Shown in pieces: positions 22,611-34,386 of a stretch of DNA of 64,000 nt. Below the pieces are notes generated by a model. The model was not told the origin of the DNA and made no database searches. It saw only the letters and a list, made by a program, of their open reading frames with translations. Position 1 is the stretch's first letter. The number at the start of each line of letters is the position of its first letter. Position numbers and translations under genes: made by a program. This DNA is from Adenophora triphylla var. japonica (taxonomy: Eukaryota; Streptophyta; Magnoliopsida; Asterales; Campanulaceae): positions 62,001-126,000 of the forward strand of contig JAFEMH010001472.1 in the NCBI GenBank assembly GCA_022495995.1. The letters run 5' to 3'.

Positions 22611-25384
22611 TCTGTCAGTTTTCTTGTAGTGCAATGTTTGTCATTCAAACCAAGATTAAAGCTTGTCATTCAAGCTCCTTTTCAAAATGCAACACACACA
22701 CACACAATTTCGAGAAAGGTAGAAAGACTCGTCATACGAGGCGTTTCGGGCGATCTCAACATACTCTTCCCGAAACGTAACGTGACCTCCGAACCTAACA
22801 ATCTCTGGTCCTAAAAGCCTTTTTTCAAGTTTTGGCTACCAATCAAAACATTCCTTTTTCAAAGCCTTTTTTCAAGTTTTGGCTACCAATCAAAACGTTC
22901 CTTTTTCAAAGCCTTTTCCAGGTTTTGGCTACCAATCAAAACGACGCCCCTTTTTCAAAACCAGCCATTTTCAAAGTTTGGGCTCATAATACAAAAAGGC
23001 GTGGCGAATCTCCCTTTCATTTCCAGGAGAGGTCCCAAGTTCGCGAAATGCCGCTCGCCGCGTCCCCGCGCGCGATCCGGGTAATTTCAGCACCAAGCAG
23101 TTGCTGCCCGCAGCAGAATTTTCACCCCGACTGCTAAAATAACCTGCCAAACCTGTTTCCCATATACCACAAAGAAAACATTTTGGGCTCATGCGACATG
23201 CACAAAACGTTCACATAGAAACATCTCCTAAGTTATTACAAATAAAATGTAAATAAAGAGCTCATTATATATTAATAAATTGTGCATAAAAATACAAATG
23301 TTCTATTACTCTCCTCACTAACATACAAAAAAAAAATCCTACTCTGAGTCTTTAGAAGCACCGCTCGGTGAAGACTCCTGCATCCCCGCGCCTCCGCAGG
23401 CCACCTCATCATCATCTGAAAATTTGGCGCCTTCCTCGACCGAATACACCATGAAGTCTACAGGGGTATGACCGGAAAAGGGGTCGAATAAGGGAAAGGA
23501 AGACGAACCCTCGGCCTGTGCACTGTACTGAGGAAAGAACCGTGGAGAAGGCTGCGCACCTCTGCCCTCATCGAAGAAGCTCGAATCATAATTGTACCTA
23601 TCCTGGGTCTGTATATCAGACTGAGGGGTAGGCTGTGGATCTGCGTCCACGCCGGGAAAAGGAATGTCCACCGATCTCCTCGAAGGCATTGGCTCATGAT
23701 CCGCTGCACCTCTGGACGACCCGCAGGATATCCTCCGCATGAGCTTCTTCGCAAAAGCTTTCATCCCCGTATATTGGCGGGTGATAAAACCCATAGTTCG
23801 CACCGAAATCTGCATGACAAAAAATAGGGGTCACACAAAAAAAATGCAAAAAACAAGAGTAAGATGCTAAAAGACAAAACAACACTTATCGAAGCGTCCG
23901 GATCAACCCAGTAAGCAGGAGGAACCTGCTCTGGGATGGCACAAAGACACGTCTCCGTGAAGTGTCCCTGTGGACATAAGTGAAATCTGCTCTCAGTACT
24001 GGAATATCCCGAGGTCGCGATGGGTCACCCATCATCTCCCTGGCCAGCACCTGTGGTGTCCTCAGCTTTCTCCTCACAAAAGCCCAGTACTCCTCACCTT
24101 CCAAGGTGTAATCTGCGGCATCCACCCCGGCCCGATATCTCTCAATATCAAAATAACTCATCTCAGAAGGGCTCAACAAGTTAACCGGAGGATCCCTTAG
24201 AGCTCGAGGAGCAGCACCGTTACCATGCTGCCAAAAAACCCTCTCCCTTAGGTACATCACATCACAAGTAAAGCTTCGTAAGAGGTTCCTCTACCTCATC
24301 ACTTGGGATGCATCACCGAGGTTATTCACGTCGTACCGAGACCAGGGATATAGCTGAAAGCCTTCCAGGCTATCCTTCTCCAAGTGCCTCTTCATGTCAT
24401 CGTAATTGAGCGTGATCTTCCCTCTGCTACCCCTCCTCTTCCTCCAGGCCCGAGTCCAATAGAGCATGGCGGGATACCCCAGCAGGACCTCGTCATGACG
24501 ATCCTACTCATGGCACTAAAAGACCTCGTATCACCACACCTGCCATAGAAAACAGATAACATTCAGAAAAAAAAAACAAGGGGTGATAATGACATAAAAG
24601 GACAAAAACAATAAAGCCATACCTCTAGAGCAAACTCAAAGCATCCCAAAAGAGCTGGCCGCGCCCCTGCTAAACTTATCCATAGCAAAGTAGAGCAGCT
24701 AAACCTGCCTCTCCCCAGGCAATATCACACACCCTCTCTAAATCAACCAAGGACTCAAGAAGAGGAAAGAGAGCCATGGTAGCATGGTTCAGAAAGAGGG
24801 TCAGAGAAAGGGCAAACCACAAAAAAGAGCGGGCCAACTGCTCTGCTGACACTCCCCTGGGATCCCGCTGATACCTCCCAATGTTCATCGTGATCTTCTC
24901 CTCGATATCGGAATACAGCATGCCAAAGACCTTGTGAGGCGTAGGGTCAAACCCTACCAACTCAATCAAACGGTCATCAGACATACGGTCCCTCCACTTC
25001 ACCGATTCCCCCTTAAAGGACAGACCAGTGATGGCAGCATAATCTGTGGGAGTCAGCGTAACCTCCCCCCAACCGAGATGGAACGAATGCGTAGTGTCCC
25101 ACCAGAACTCGGACAAATCTAGAAATACGCCTTTGTTCTTCTTGGTCGAGGCTACTCCAGCTAGGTTCTCAATGAATACGTTCAGTCCCGTATCAATGAC
25201 TAGTCTCCGAGGACTAGGTCTTCCCTCCCAGAAGTTATCTGGCATACTCCTCCAAACCTCCACCACGGTCTCAATAGACCCCTGCGTCTTCATCTTCTTA
25301 GCCTTCCCCGACAAAGGCGCATCATCATGCAGGTAAACACATCAATAGTATGTCAATGAACTCTGATTCAAGACCAGCAGTAAT

Positions 25385-25888
25385 TAGGGATGGCAACGGG
25401 TCGGGTTCGGATCGGATTGATCCTATCCGAACCCGATCTGAATCTTAATTTTGCCGATTCGAACTCGATCCGACCCAAAAACTTAAAATCCCGCGACCGA
25501 CCTGATCCGACCCGAATTATACTAAAAGTCTATTTTTTTAGCTCAAATATGATTGAGTAAAATTTATTTATAAACACAATGTTTAATATTACATAGAAAA
25601 TAGTTCAGAATCTCACTTACAAACACAAATAAAGAAATAAAATTTAGGAAAATGTTAAATGTATTTTATTTATCTTTTATATTAACCTTTTATTTAGGAT
25701 TCGGGTCGGGTCGGATCGGTCGGGTTTTGGTCGAGGCGATATTATTCGGGTCGGATCGGGTCAGGTTTCGGCTGGATCAGCATCGTGATCCGAACCTGAT
25801 CGGATTTTAAAAATTGCAAACCAAACCCTAATTTTTCGGATCGAATCGCCTTCGATTCGGATCAGGTTCGGTCAAATTTCCATCCCTA
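25385..25888. mobile_element. hAT-type MITE with perfect 8 bp target duplication
   Basis: The ends are TAGGGATGGCAA and TTTCCATCCCTA (imperfect inverted repeat), flanked by the 8 bp GCAGTAAT at 25377-25384 and 25889-25896. Length is 504 bp. Inner sequence is rich in inverted GGGTCGG/CCGACCC and CGGATCGG pieces, so the two halves can pair. An 8 bp duplication is characteristic of hAT elements. It sits in intron 1 of the PMD gene of element B. Confidence 0.93.
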
Positions 25889-25924
25889 GCAGTAATAAAC
25901 ACTACATAAAAGAAGGATGGCACA

Positions 25925-26190
25925 TATCATTCACATTTTATTTCAAAAAGTCCGTTCTCACACGACACATTTTATCTCAAAAAACTCGTTCTCAGGCGGC
26001 ACATTTTATCTCAAAAGGGTCCGTTCCCATACGTCACATTTTATCTCAAAAAGTCCGTTCTCACGCGACACGTTTTATCTAAAAAGGGTCCGCTCCCACA
26101 CTACACATTTTATCTCAAAAATCATGTTCCAACACGACACGTTTTATCTCAAAAAGGCCCGTTCCAACATGGCACACTCCATATTCAAAA
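25925..26190. repeat. About 32-37 bp tandem array in PMD intron 1 of element B
   Basis: Seven to eight units of the type CACATTTTATCTCAAAAAGT followed by CCGTTCTCACACGA. The unit differs fully from the 37 bp intron array in copy A, although both lie in the same intron. The 116-codon plus-strand frame here is repeat translation. Confidence 0.85.
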
Positions 26191-26828
26191 GAAACGTCCC
26201 AAGGACGGCATATTTTCCTTCAAAAAAAATTCTCATCTCATTTTCAATAATTTTTGACACACTTTAATGATCAAAAACAAAGTTCCATACTCTCATGCTT
26301 CATATTGCATACAAAAACATGTCATACTCATCAAATCATCCTAAGGTACAAACAATTCAAGCATGCAATGCCCCATTTCAAAAGAAGCACACTTTATTTT
26401 CACAAATCATAGCTAAACTTCATATTTGTCAATAAAAATCACGTACCATAAGCCATAACATTTAATTTCAATAATAAATCATCAATTTCACAAAAAAAAT
26501 CATGGCAAGAACAAAACCCCCAAAATGGCGAAACTAAGCCCTAGTTTTAGCATGACATCCTTCAAAACCAAAATCAAGACAAAATTTTAGGTTCTTACCA
26601 ACACTTTCCCCTTCCCCTTCAAGTTATGCTTGTGAACATCCAGATACAACTCGTCCGAATTGATGGTAGAAGGCTTGTAGTTTGAAAAATTCCTTTGCAA
26701 ATCCAACCTCCTTTCAAGGACTTCTTGGCTCCTTTGGTAACAAACTCGCCTGATTTCCTCAGCCATGATGAAGATTTAGAAAAAAGGGAAGAGATTTTGC
26801 TGAAGCTTGGCTCAACAATGGCAATTTC

Positions 26829-26857
26829 TCATTCTCTCTCTCTCTCTCTCTCTCTCC
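26829..26857. repeat. (TC)n microsatellite
   Basis: A run of TC dinucleotides lies just upstream (in minus direction) of the exon 1 ATG of the PMD gene of element B. CT-rich leaders are common upstream of plant start codons. Confidence 0.85.
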
Positions 26858-26944
26858 CGCGGCAGAAACTTGAAAACCTTGGGTAAATGGCGAATTTTTC
26901 AGGTTAAATCTGTTTAAACTCGCCTGTTTTCGTCTCAGATCCGT

Positions 26945-27165
26945 GCGAACCTCTTTTCGGCAGTCATCGTAAGCCCGAACCTCTTTCGGTCGTCATCGTA
27001 AGCCCGAACCTCTCTTCGACCATCATCATAAGCCCAAACTTTTCCACGGCAGTCATCGTAAGCCCGAACCTCTTTCCGGCAGTCATCATAAGCCCGAACC
27101 TCTTTTCGGCAGTCATCGTACGCCCGAACCTCTTTCGGCCATCATCGTAAGCCCGAATCTCTCCA
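26945..27165. repeat. About 29-30 bp tandem array of element B
   Basis: Seven to eight units of the type GTAAGCCCGAACCTCTTTCG followed by GCAGTCATC. The GTAAGCCCGA core is shared with the 129 bp array of element A. More degenerate pieces like GACACCTCCAAACAGTCTCG continue to about 27380 and resemble the 30 bp array of element A. Confidence 0.85.
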
Positions 27166-27399
27166 ACTGAGTGGAAAAGTGTTTCCAAACAAGAAACCAC
27201 CAGTGCCCCCGAGGCCACCGAATCTTGTTAGGTTTTTGACACCTATACAAAACAAAATTATTCTCAAAACTCATGCTGAGACCCCTCCGAATCGCTCTTA
27301 ACTTAGGTATAGACACCTCCAAACAGTCTCGCCTACGACGAATACCTCTGAATCATTCCCAACAGGTTGAAGCCCCTCCAAATTGTCCTCATACTTGAA

Positions 27400-28591
27400 A
27401 CTAATCAAACCTTAGGAAGATAGAAAGAACCAACATCCTTCCAAACCCTAATAACATCCTAATCTCTCATTTTAAGTCTTTAATCCATTTATGAATCATC
27501 ATTGTTAAATCTATCTTTTACAATGTAGTATTTTACTTATTCTTACACATTGTATACCCAAACCACCTAAATCCCAAAAAGACTTTCCATGCACAATGTG
27601 CTTAAGAATGAAAACCTAATGGAGATAGTGGTTTGCTTATAATCATTTTAAGTATTGTCTTTTCCTTATTTACATTAAAATGTATTCATCCTCTAAATCA
27701 TCTTTTGATCCGCTTTCTTTGAGGTTACTATGATACAAGTAACCCTAATCTTTAGGGATGAACTCATCACTCATATTAAAGATGTTGTTCTAGGGATTAA
27801 GGTTACAATGTTGATGTAACTTCACTTCTTCCATTTTCTTCCTAAAATTTGACAAAAGTTCAAGTTTAACTTCAAAACATCTCTCATTTCTCTACTTGAA
27901 ACAAACAATATCCATTGTTGTATCTAAAGAAAAGCTCAAAACCCACCATTGTTGTACTATTATAGGGTTTGTAGATGACAAACTTTGGATTGGACATTTG
28001 ACTTTTCCCATGTTTCATGATCAACTTTCTGGACAGTTTTTAGAAGCTGTCAACTTTATTGTTTTTCAAGTCTAATCGTAGTAACATCAGAAATTAAATG
28101 AGATACAGAAAAACAACATACTGTACATGTGCATCCGTACGGACCTCCTTGTAAAGGAGCATTGATCCGTACGGATCAGTTTGTAAGCTGTAACATTTGT
28201 TCAGTTTTTTTCCAGTTTTTCCAGTTTTTAGATTTATTTTAAACCCCCTTTTATCAAGGCAAACAATTTTTTCTAAAAATGCACAATTTTCTCTTTTCTT
28301 TTAGCTATAAAATCATTTGATCTTAAACACACACACACACACACAATTTTTTGAAAAAAGGTTAGAAAGTCTCATGGATATGAGGCATTTCGGGTGAGCA
28401 CTAAAATCTCTTTCCAAGGCGTAACGTGAACTCCGAATTCAAAATCTTACACCAAAGCCTTTTGTCAATGTTTTGGGCTCACAAAATGGCGTGACGAATC
28501 TATTTTCAAAGAAATTCATCCGTCCAATTTTTAAAACATTTTTTTTTCAAAAACCACCCATGCGCTCGGGCATCCGGATCAGGTAGTTTCA
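27400..28591 (+). repeat. Element B 3' LTR remnant (5' part missing)
   Basis: The segment shares the order of landmarks seen in the A, E and H LTRs: a GAAACCAACAT-type piece, CCGTACGGACCTCCTTGTAA (28136-28155), an AC repeat (28327-28345), AAAAAGGTTAGAAAGTCTCA, CGTAACGTGAACTCCGAA, TGGCGTGACGAATC and the end GGTAGTTTCA at 28591. The usual TGTAAGTACC start and polypurine tract are not seen, so its left part is probably deleted. The left boundary is approximate. Confidence 0.7.
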
Positions 28592-28599
28592 AGGTGGGG

Positions 28600-29326
28600 C
28601 TTTCTGGTTGTTGTTGAAGAAGATGTACCTGACAAAGTATCTAACGAACAAGCTATACATGAAGCAAAAGTTGTTCTCTCTTTGAATGTCTGAAGATACT
28701 CCTATTAAGGATCACCTAGATCGATTTACTTTTTCATTATTTGAATTGCGTAATATAGAGGTTAAAATCGATGATAAAGATGTTGCTCTTATTTTGTTGG
28801 TTTATTTACCATTGTCATATAAAGGGCATACAGAACAATGCATTAATGGTAAGTACATTTGGAAGAGGTTAAGATTGGCCTCAAGACCAGAGATTTGTGT
28901 CGAAAAGCGAGTGGTGTATGTACAAAATCTCAGTCAGCAGTTTTGGTTACGAAAGGCAATAGGGGCCAAGGAAGGAGAAACAAGGGTTCTTCTATAAAGG
29001 GTCTAAGACTTGATTTTAATTACTGCAAGGAAAAAGGGCATTGGAAACGTGATTGCCCATGGATGAAGAAGAGCGAGCAATTTAGGTCAAATGCAGCTAT
29101 GTCATATGACAATGAGGAGGACTACACCTTAGTAATGAAGAAGAGAAAGGAAGATGAATGGATTATGGATAATGGGGCTTCTTATCACATGTGTTTGCGC
29201 AGGAAATGGTTTGCAACGTACGAGCAGATGAAAGGTGGTGATATTTATTTGGCTAATAGTTCTATTTGCAAGGTGGTTGGCATGGGTTCCATAAAGGTAG
29301 TAAGTTTGTACGTTCAACGAGGTTAG
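28600..29326 (+). pseudogene. Element C gag and protease start
   Basis: This is Gag of a Ty1/copia element. After MYLTKYLTNKLYMKQKLFSL there is a TGA and the frame goes on with SEDTPIKDHLDRFT and IEVKIDDKDVALILL, the UBN2/copia-gag signature. A frameshift near 28840 leads to frame 28859-29326, which contains the zinc knuckle CKEKGHWKRDC and the protease start DEWIMDNGASYHMC. The usual protease motif is D-S-G-A-S; here the serine is asparagine. Beyond 29326 traces such as NLIRLSRLDKMGY (29350-29390) still match the copia GAG-pre-integrase border. The gene is dead. Confidence 0.87.
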
Positions 29327-29399
29327 ACATATTCTTGAAGTAACAAGGAATTTGATAAGGCTTAGTCGCCTAGACAAGATGGGATACATATTCAGAGGT

Positions 29400-30160
29400 G
29401 AAGGTGAATCAGTAAATGTATGAAAAGATTCAAAGGTTATTCTGAAATGGGTAAAACTAGGTGCCTTGTTCGTCCTCCGAGGATCTACGTTTTTTGACTT
29501 GAGTGACGAGTGTCATACTACAGAGAGTATGATAACGACATATTTGGAGGAAGCATGTTGTGAGGCTTCTTGTGGGGTGGTTGACAAACATGTAGAGCAG
29601 CGAGTTACTCAAGGTAGAGTTGAACTGGGCAACCCACAATTAGCATGTCGACACACACAATTTGGTTTGGATGAGGGGAAAGGGGGGATGAGCCGAGTAT
29701 CCTATGCTAGAGCAGCACTAGCGCGTTTGGGAAGTGAATAAGGAGTCAAAGAGCAAGTGGCCATTGCTAGGGAATACGTGGGTTATGTCAATTCAACTAT
29801 TTTGGTTGACAAGATCGAATGCATGCTGGATTTGCCAAATTGCCAGTTGGGATAATTCTGAGTGCCTGATGTAGCATCAACATGTTTGGTTGACTTGAAG
29901 ACATATCTGTGTGTTCGGCGAAGCACAATTTGGCTGTTCAGGGGATACATTTGGGTATCTGGAAGACAAGTTTGTTTACTTGTTGAACGAGTCTGATCAA
30001 CTATTTCAACAAGTTAATTTAGTGTTCGGTCTAACACATTTGGGTGTCGGAGATACAAATTTGGTTATTCGGGGGACAAGTTGGGTGTTTAGTATAACAC
30101 TGCTCAGGCAAGAGAGGTGGAGAAGCCCATTCTGATTATTGGTTTGGGATATTCAAAGTT
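29400..30160 (+). other. Decayed interior of element C
   Basis: A 91-codon frame (29466-29741) exists but I do not recognise it. The part 29900-30110 contains imperfect repeats of TTTGGGTGT(T/C)(C/T)GG type. No RT or integrase motif is seen. Confidence 0.45.
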
Positions 30161-30172
30161 AAGGTGGAGATT

Positions 30173-30555
30173 TGTTAGGATTATGCCTTTGAATTAATGA
30201 AGTTTGATTCGAAGAGGAGTCCAAGAACAAGTTAAAAGTTTATTTGAATCCACGACGGAAAAGGAGAAAGAGATTGAAGATGTTTTGGAAACAAGGAGGA
30301 AAAACTTGTTTTTTAAGTGGATTTGACTTTTTTTTTTCAAGGTTTTGGAATCCTTTTGACTTAGGGTTTTGGGAGTATAAATACTCGTTCTCCCATAGCG
30401 TTGAATTATTCTAGTGTGATATATTATCAATAATTATAGGATCCAAACTAGTGATTTCTATAGAATCTATAGATTTTCTAGCTTGTTTGTATCAATTCAA
30501 TTTGTTCTTAGCGTATCTTTATATTAGTGTTGCACAGTTGTGAATTCTTCTAATC
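30173..30555 (+). repeat. Element C 3' LTR
   Basis: The LTR starts TGTTAGGATTATGCC right after the polypurine tract. A TATA-box-like GTATAAATACTC lies at 30371-30382. The right end is not certain; TCTAATCA near 30555 is a possible end. Confidence 0.65.
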
Positions 30556-30677
30556 ATGAATAATACATTAACAGACTGTCTCTCATAAAAAAGTGTATTT
30601 ATCAATAAAATAATCAAGTCACTTGATAAACCATCATGTCGTAATATGCAATTCGGCATTTGCACTGATAAAATATA

Positions 30678-30946
30678 TTTCCTCCGTACCACTACAATTA
30701 TACACACATATGATGTTCCATTAAAAACTACATATTTCCTAAAACTTTCTAAAGTGGAAATATTTTATTACTTTTATATTAATGAGATCCACATATCATA
30801 CTCAGAACAACAATTTAATTATTATTCTCTACCTTACTTTTCCTTTTCTACCTCACTTTTCATATTCATAATACCTACTCCACTAACACTTTTTCTTAAT
30901 TACGATGCAAATAGTAAGTGTGTAGTTCGTAGTGGGACAGAAAGAG
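30678..30946. mobile_element. Degenerate Stowaway-like MITE
   Basis: TTTCCTCCGTACCAC at the left and GTGGGACAGAAAGAG at the right resemble mutated Stowaway ends, with TA on both sides (30676-30677, 30947-30948). The length is 269 bp. Internal sequence around CTACCTTACTTTTCCTTTTC resembles that of the MITE at 20648. Confidence 0.7.
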
Positions 30947-31146
30947 TACTCATTAAAAATAGGTAAAAACGCAACAAAAAAATACCCAAACTATAGGGCA
31001 ACCTTGGTTTTGATATCTAAACTAGTTTTCGTTGCTTACAAGGTAATCCATCTTTTTTTTTGTTGCATCTAAATTAACTCACCCTAACGACATCCATTTT
31101 TTCAGTTAAATGAACATGTGATAGACATGTGACCCAATTTTCAAAT

Positions 31147-31531
31147 GAGATAAGTACATATTTCGTCCTTGAGATAAGTACATATTTCGTCCTTGACATA
31201 TGGTCACTTTTTCATTTTAGTCTGGAATGTAATTTTTTTCATTTTCCCCATTAACCCCGTGTTTTTTGGTTGATGACGTCCTTACGTCATTCTTCGGTCC
31301 ATTAGTCTGTTAAGTCATGCCTATCTGGCATGCTGACTCAATAAACTGCTGAGTTGGCCTTAAATTTTGATGAGATTGATGTATTAAAGAGTAAAAGTGT
31401 TCAATAACAAATTATTGACCTTTTTTTTTAATTTACAAACACGAGGACTAAATTGAATCATTTTAACCCTTTTATAAACTTTTCTTTTTATAAATAAAAA
31501 TATATCTCACATCGGAGTATAAAATTATATG

Positions 31532-31619
<88 letters not shown>

Positions 31620-32727
31620 CAAAAATGTAAGTATATCATATATTATGAAAAAAATAATTAATTATTATTGTTTAAAAAATAAGCGAGATGATTATTATGT
31701 TTTGTTTATTTTATTTTATTTTACTTTTTAGAAAATTATTACAATGTTTTTTTAACCCTACAATGTTTTTTTTTGAAGCGTTGAATCCTACAATGTTAAA
31801 AAAAATATAAGATAATTAAACTATTAAGGGTTAAAAATTAAAATAAAATAAAAAATTAAAATCATTTTTATTTTCCTCTCAAATACAAACCAAACCCTCA
31901 TAACCACCTAATCATCCCACCAACATCCACCACCGTCCATCAACAACACAACCAGATTTGAATACTCTAGCTTCTACATCCAGGTTATGATATTCAAAAG
32001 TCTAATACCGAAATCAAAACAAAAATTCATAATTGGAGAAAACAAAAATCTGGATAAACAATTTTGGGTTCAATTTCTTTATGGATGAGAATGATTGGAG
32101 AAGGGCGATGTATGGCTTGAGGAAGAAGGCAGATGAAGAGAGAGGGATGGTCGACGACTGGAAGAGAGAGAGAGAGTTAGAGGAGGCGGCGACTTCGAAA
32201 TAAGGAAAGGAAGGAGAAGGGTTTGTTCCCTTACAAAATTCCAGATGAGCGGGGGCCATTAACGAAGAAATTAAGGTAGAATTAACGACCGAAGAAGGAG
32301 TGGTGGCGATTAATGAAGAAGATGATCGGAGAGGGAAAAGAGAGAGGAGAGAGAGGAGGACAATGAGAGGAGAGAAGAGTTTCCAAATAGAATTAGGGTT
32401 TGAGAATTTTATATAGATGATATATGTTTAATTTTAACCTTATATCTATAAAAAACAAATTAAAGGTCTTTAGTTTAATATTTCACACTTTTCTCCCCTA
32501 ATACTTCTACCTCAGCCAACACTATAATTTTGTAAGGCCAACTCCGCAATTTAATGATGTCACTATGCCATATAAGCATATTTAAAGGAGGAATGAACGG
32601 AAAACTGACGCAAAGACGACAACAACCATAAAACACGAGGTTATGGAGGAAAATGAAAAAAAGAATACATTCCGGACTAAAACAAAAAAAGTAACTATAA
32701 ATTAGAGACGAAATCGATACTTATCTC
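31147..32727. mobile_element. Long-inverted-repeat element (Mutator-like, non-autonomous)
   Basis: Roughly 170 bp at the left (GAGATAAGTACATATTTCGT, later TTTTAGTCTGGAATGTA and CCGTGTTTTTTGGTTG) recur in inverse at the right, ending ACTTATCTC at 32727. The arms are about 80-85 percent alike by eye. Near-matching flanks ATTTTCAA and ATTTTTCAA could be a decayed target duplication. The first 24 bases of the left end are duplicated in tandem (31147-31194). Long terminal inverted repeats of this type are usual for plant MULEs. No transposase frame is seen inside, only a (TA)n tract and GA-rich sequence. Confidence 0.75.
31537..31618. repeat. (TA)n microsatellite
   Basis: About 41 uninterrupted TA dinucleotides inside the Mutator-like element. 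Confidence 0.97.
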
Positions 32728-33183
32728 ATTTTTCAAGGGGTAAAATAGGAATATCAATTAAAAAATCACCCACCCCTCCTTCACCTTTTCCTTCTTCTTC
32801 ATTCTTCTCTTCACCTCCAATCAAAGCACCCCAAACTAGCAATTCAAAATTGCAACTACAATTTGCAGATCACCTAATTTCAAAATTGCATTTTGATGAT
32901 CACCTTCAAAATTGCAATTTTCAGATCACCTTTTTCTCTTCCAAATTACAATTTGGAGCACCCTTAGAAGGAGGAATAAATGGAATGTCGTAATTTTTCT
33001 ACCGCGTGTACATTTCGGCCTCAATAGGAAAATAAATGTAGCATTCTCACCCTCACCGCCGCCTCCCGACCACACCCGCCACCCCCTCTCTCCACCTACT
33101 TCCACAGCCTTCATACTCCCCATTCTCCATCCTGACGTCCACCTCTACCTCTGTTTCTCTCTATAAATAGGACTCATAACCCA
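32728..33183. other. Unassigned sequence between two elements
   Basis: It contains three near repeats of CAAAATTGCA(A/T)TTT(T/G)(C/G)AGATCACC (32850-32935) and a CCGCC-rich stretch near 33050-33085. A TATAAATAG lies at 33163-33171 on the plus strand. I see no gene. Confidence 0.4.
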
Positions 33184-34386
33184 CCTGAAGAATTTGTAGC
33201 TAGGATTGTTCTAGAAAACTGTCACTTGTTCAGCCATTTGTGTGTAACGTTGATCACACAAGTGTCTTAATAACTGTCTGAACAACTACATGACAGAAAA
33301 TAAACTGAAACACACCTGAATAAATAAACAGGAAATTCAACACTTCGGTAAGACTATGATTGCTGGAAAACTTTAATAAAACACAACCTTGTTGAGAACA
33401 AGTTATTAAGAAAACTTACAATGAAAGGAAATAAAAACTTATGAAAAGATCAAAGTGGTTCTAGACTAAGAACACAAAAACATAAAAAACAATCTTGAAG
33501 TTTAATCAAGTAAACTTCAAGAACAAACTAAGAATTATCTTAAACTAGACTACTCCATTTGAACTCTAAGAATCCATAGTAGACATTGAGAAGTGGCTAG
33601 CATTTTATAAGGGTTAATCTCAATCCTTCTCCAATGATGATTCTTCTTTCACACTTCTTTCCTTAGACAAAGAATCCTTCTCCAAGTAGAATTGATTCTT
33701 CTTGCACACTTCTTTCATTATCAACAAAGGATCCTTCTCCAAGTAAGAGTCTTCTTGCCATCCTTGAAACCTATCTTATTTACATGATAGCTAATAGAAA
33801 TAAAGATTAGTTGTTAGTCAAACAAAATCAATGCTAAACTAAGTAAATATTCACAATTATTTTCTACATTACTTTAATCTAAACATAAAAAAAAAAATAC
33901 AAATCATAATTACAAAAATCAAAAAGATATTTCAAGGGTATTTTATACTCTTTCAATCTCCCCCTATTTTTGTGATTATGGTCAAAACCTGCAAAACCGA
34001 AATTATCAATTTCAAACCACCAGAATAGCAAAAATAAAAAAAGATATCAAGAGTATATTCATACTCTTTCAATCTCCCCCAATTTTTGTGATTCTGGTTA
34101 AAATCTATAATTACCACAATTAGCACAAGAAATCCTAACAAGAATAGGATATCAAATTCTCGTTGGATAAATTGATCAACGACATGTCCAACTCCCCCTT
34201 AATGCATTGCGGCTCCATTTTATCATTCAACTCCCCTACATACATTGCGGCTCTATTCTATTAAACTCCCCCTAAATTGGTCGTATCTCCGTGATAATCA
34301 TCTCATGTATCTTTCTTGATTGATCATCTAAGAAACATCTCCCCCATGATTGATGACCATCTCCTCCTTCAATGACTTTCTGAGAG
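33184..34386 (-). mobile_element. Element I: 3' end of a minus-strand Ty1/copia element
   Basis: Read on the minus strand, AGGGGGAGAT (33956-33966, a copia polypurine tract) precedes TGAAAGAGTATAAAATACCC, the LTR start at 33955. The LTR probably extends to about 33184 (TGAAGAATTTG on the plus strand). Right of the tract are several ACTCCCCCT stretches (34189, 34229, 34265), typical of the region before the LTR in some copia lineages. The piece with the LTR start and polypurine tract is duplicated about 118 bp away (33928-33980 and 34046-34098). Element E cuts it at 34387. Confidence 0.6.

Larger units (their letters stand above)
23339..26766 (-). pseudogene. Antisense plant mobile domain (PMD) gene of element B, four exons
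   Basis: Exon 1 (26766-26599) encodes 56 residues from MAEEIRRVCYQRSQ; its donor is GTAAGA. Intron 1 ends near 25327, where the expected CAG acceptor reads CAT. Exon 2 (25326-24623) carries the PMD core, with LSEFWWDTTHSFHLGWGEVT and TPTDYAAITGLSF, then QLARSFLWFALSLTLF. Intron 2 is 24622-24540 (GTATGG...GCAG). Exon 3 is 24539-23890 and has RTPQVLARE. Intron 3 is 23889-23810; its donor GT is AT. Exon 4 ends near 23339 with HEPMPSRRS. A frameshift near 24690 also breaks it. Positions of all three introns match copy A. Intron 1 holds a hAT MITE and a short repeat array. Confidence 0.77.
23090..28591 (+). mobile_element. Element B: 3' part of a Tat-like retrotransposon
   Basis: This region is the flank into which element A inserted. 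It holds an antisense PMD gene (26766-23339), a 29 bp tandem array (26945-27160) and a 3' LTR remnant ending at 28591. The order is the same as in element A, so B is read on the plus strand; its pol, gag and 5' LTR would lie left of A. The right end abuts a Ty1/copia gag gene, so B inserted into copia remnant C. Confidence 0.78.
28592..30555 (+). mobile_element. Element C: Ty1/copia remnant (gag, protease, 3' LTR)
   Basis: A copia gag/protease region (28600-29330) is followed by decayed sequence and then a polypurine tract AAGGTGGAGATT (30161-30172) and LTR start TGTTAGGATTATGCC at 30173. Integrase, reverse transcriptase and RNase H are absent, so most of pol was deleted. Its left part was displaced by element B. 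Confidence 0.8.

Noticed and set aside
25917..26267. 116-codon plus-strand frame
   Set aside because: It is repeat translation of the intron array with ILFQKVRSHTTHF-type units.
32014..32259. Gene fragment in the Mutator-like element
   Set aside because: The 81-codon frame has low complexity and no motif; kept only as a possible capture.
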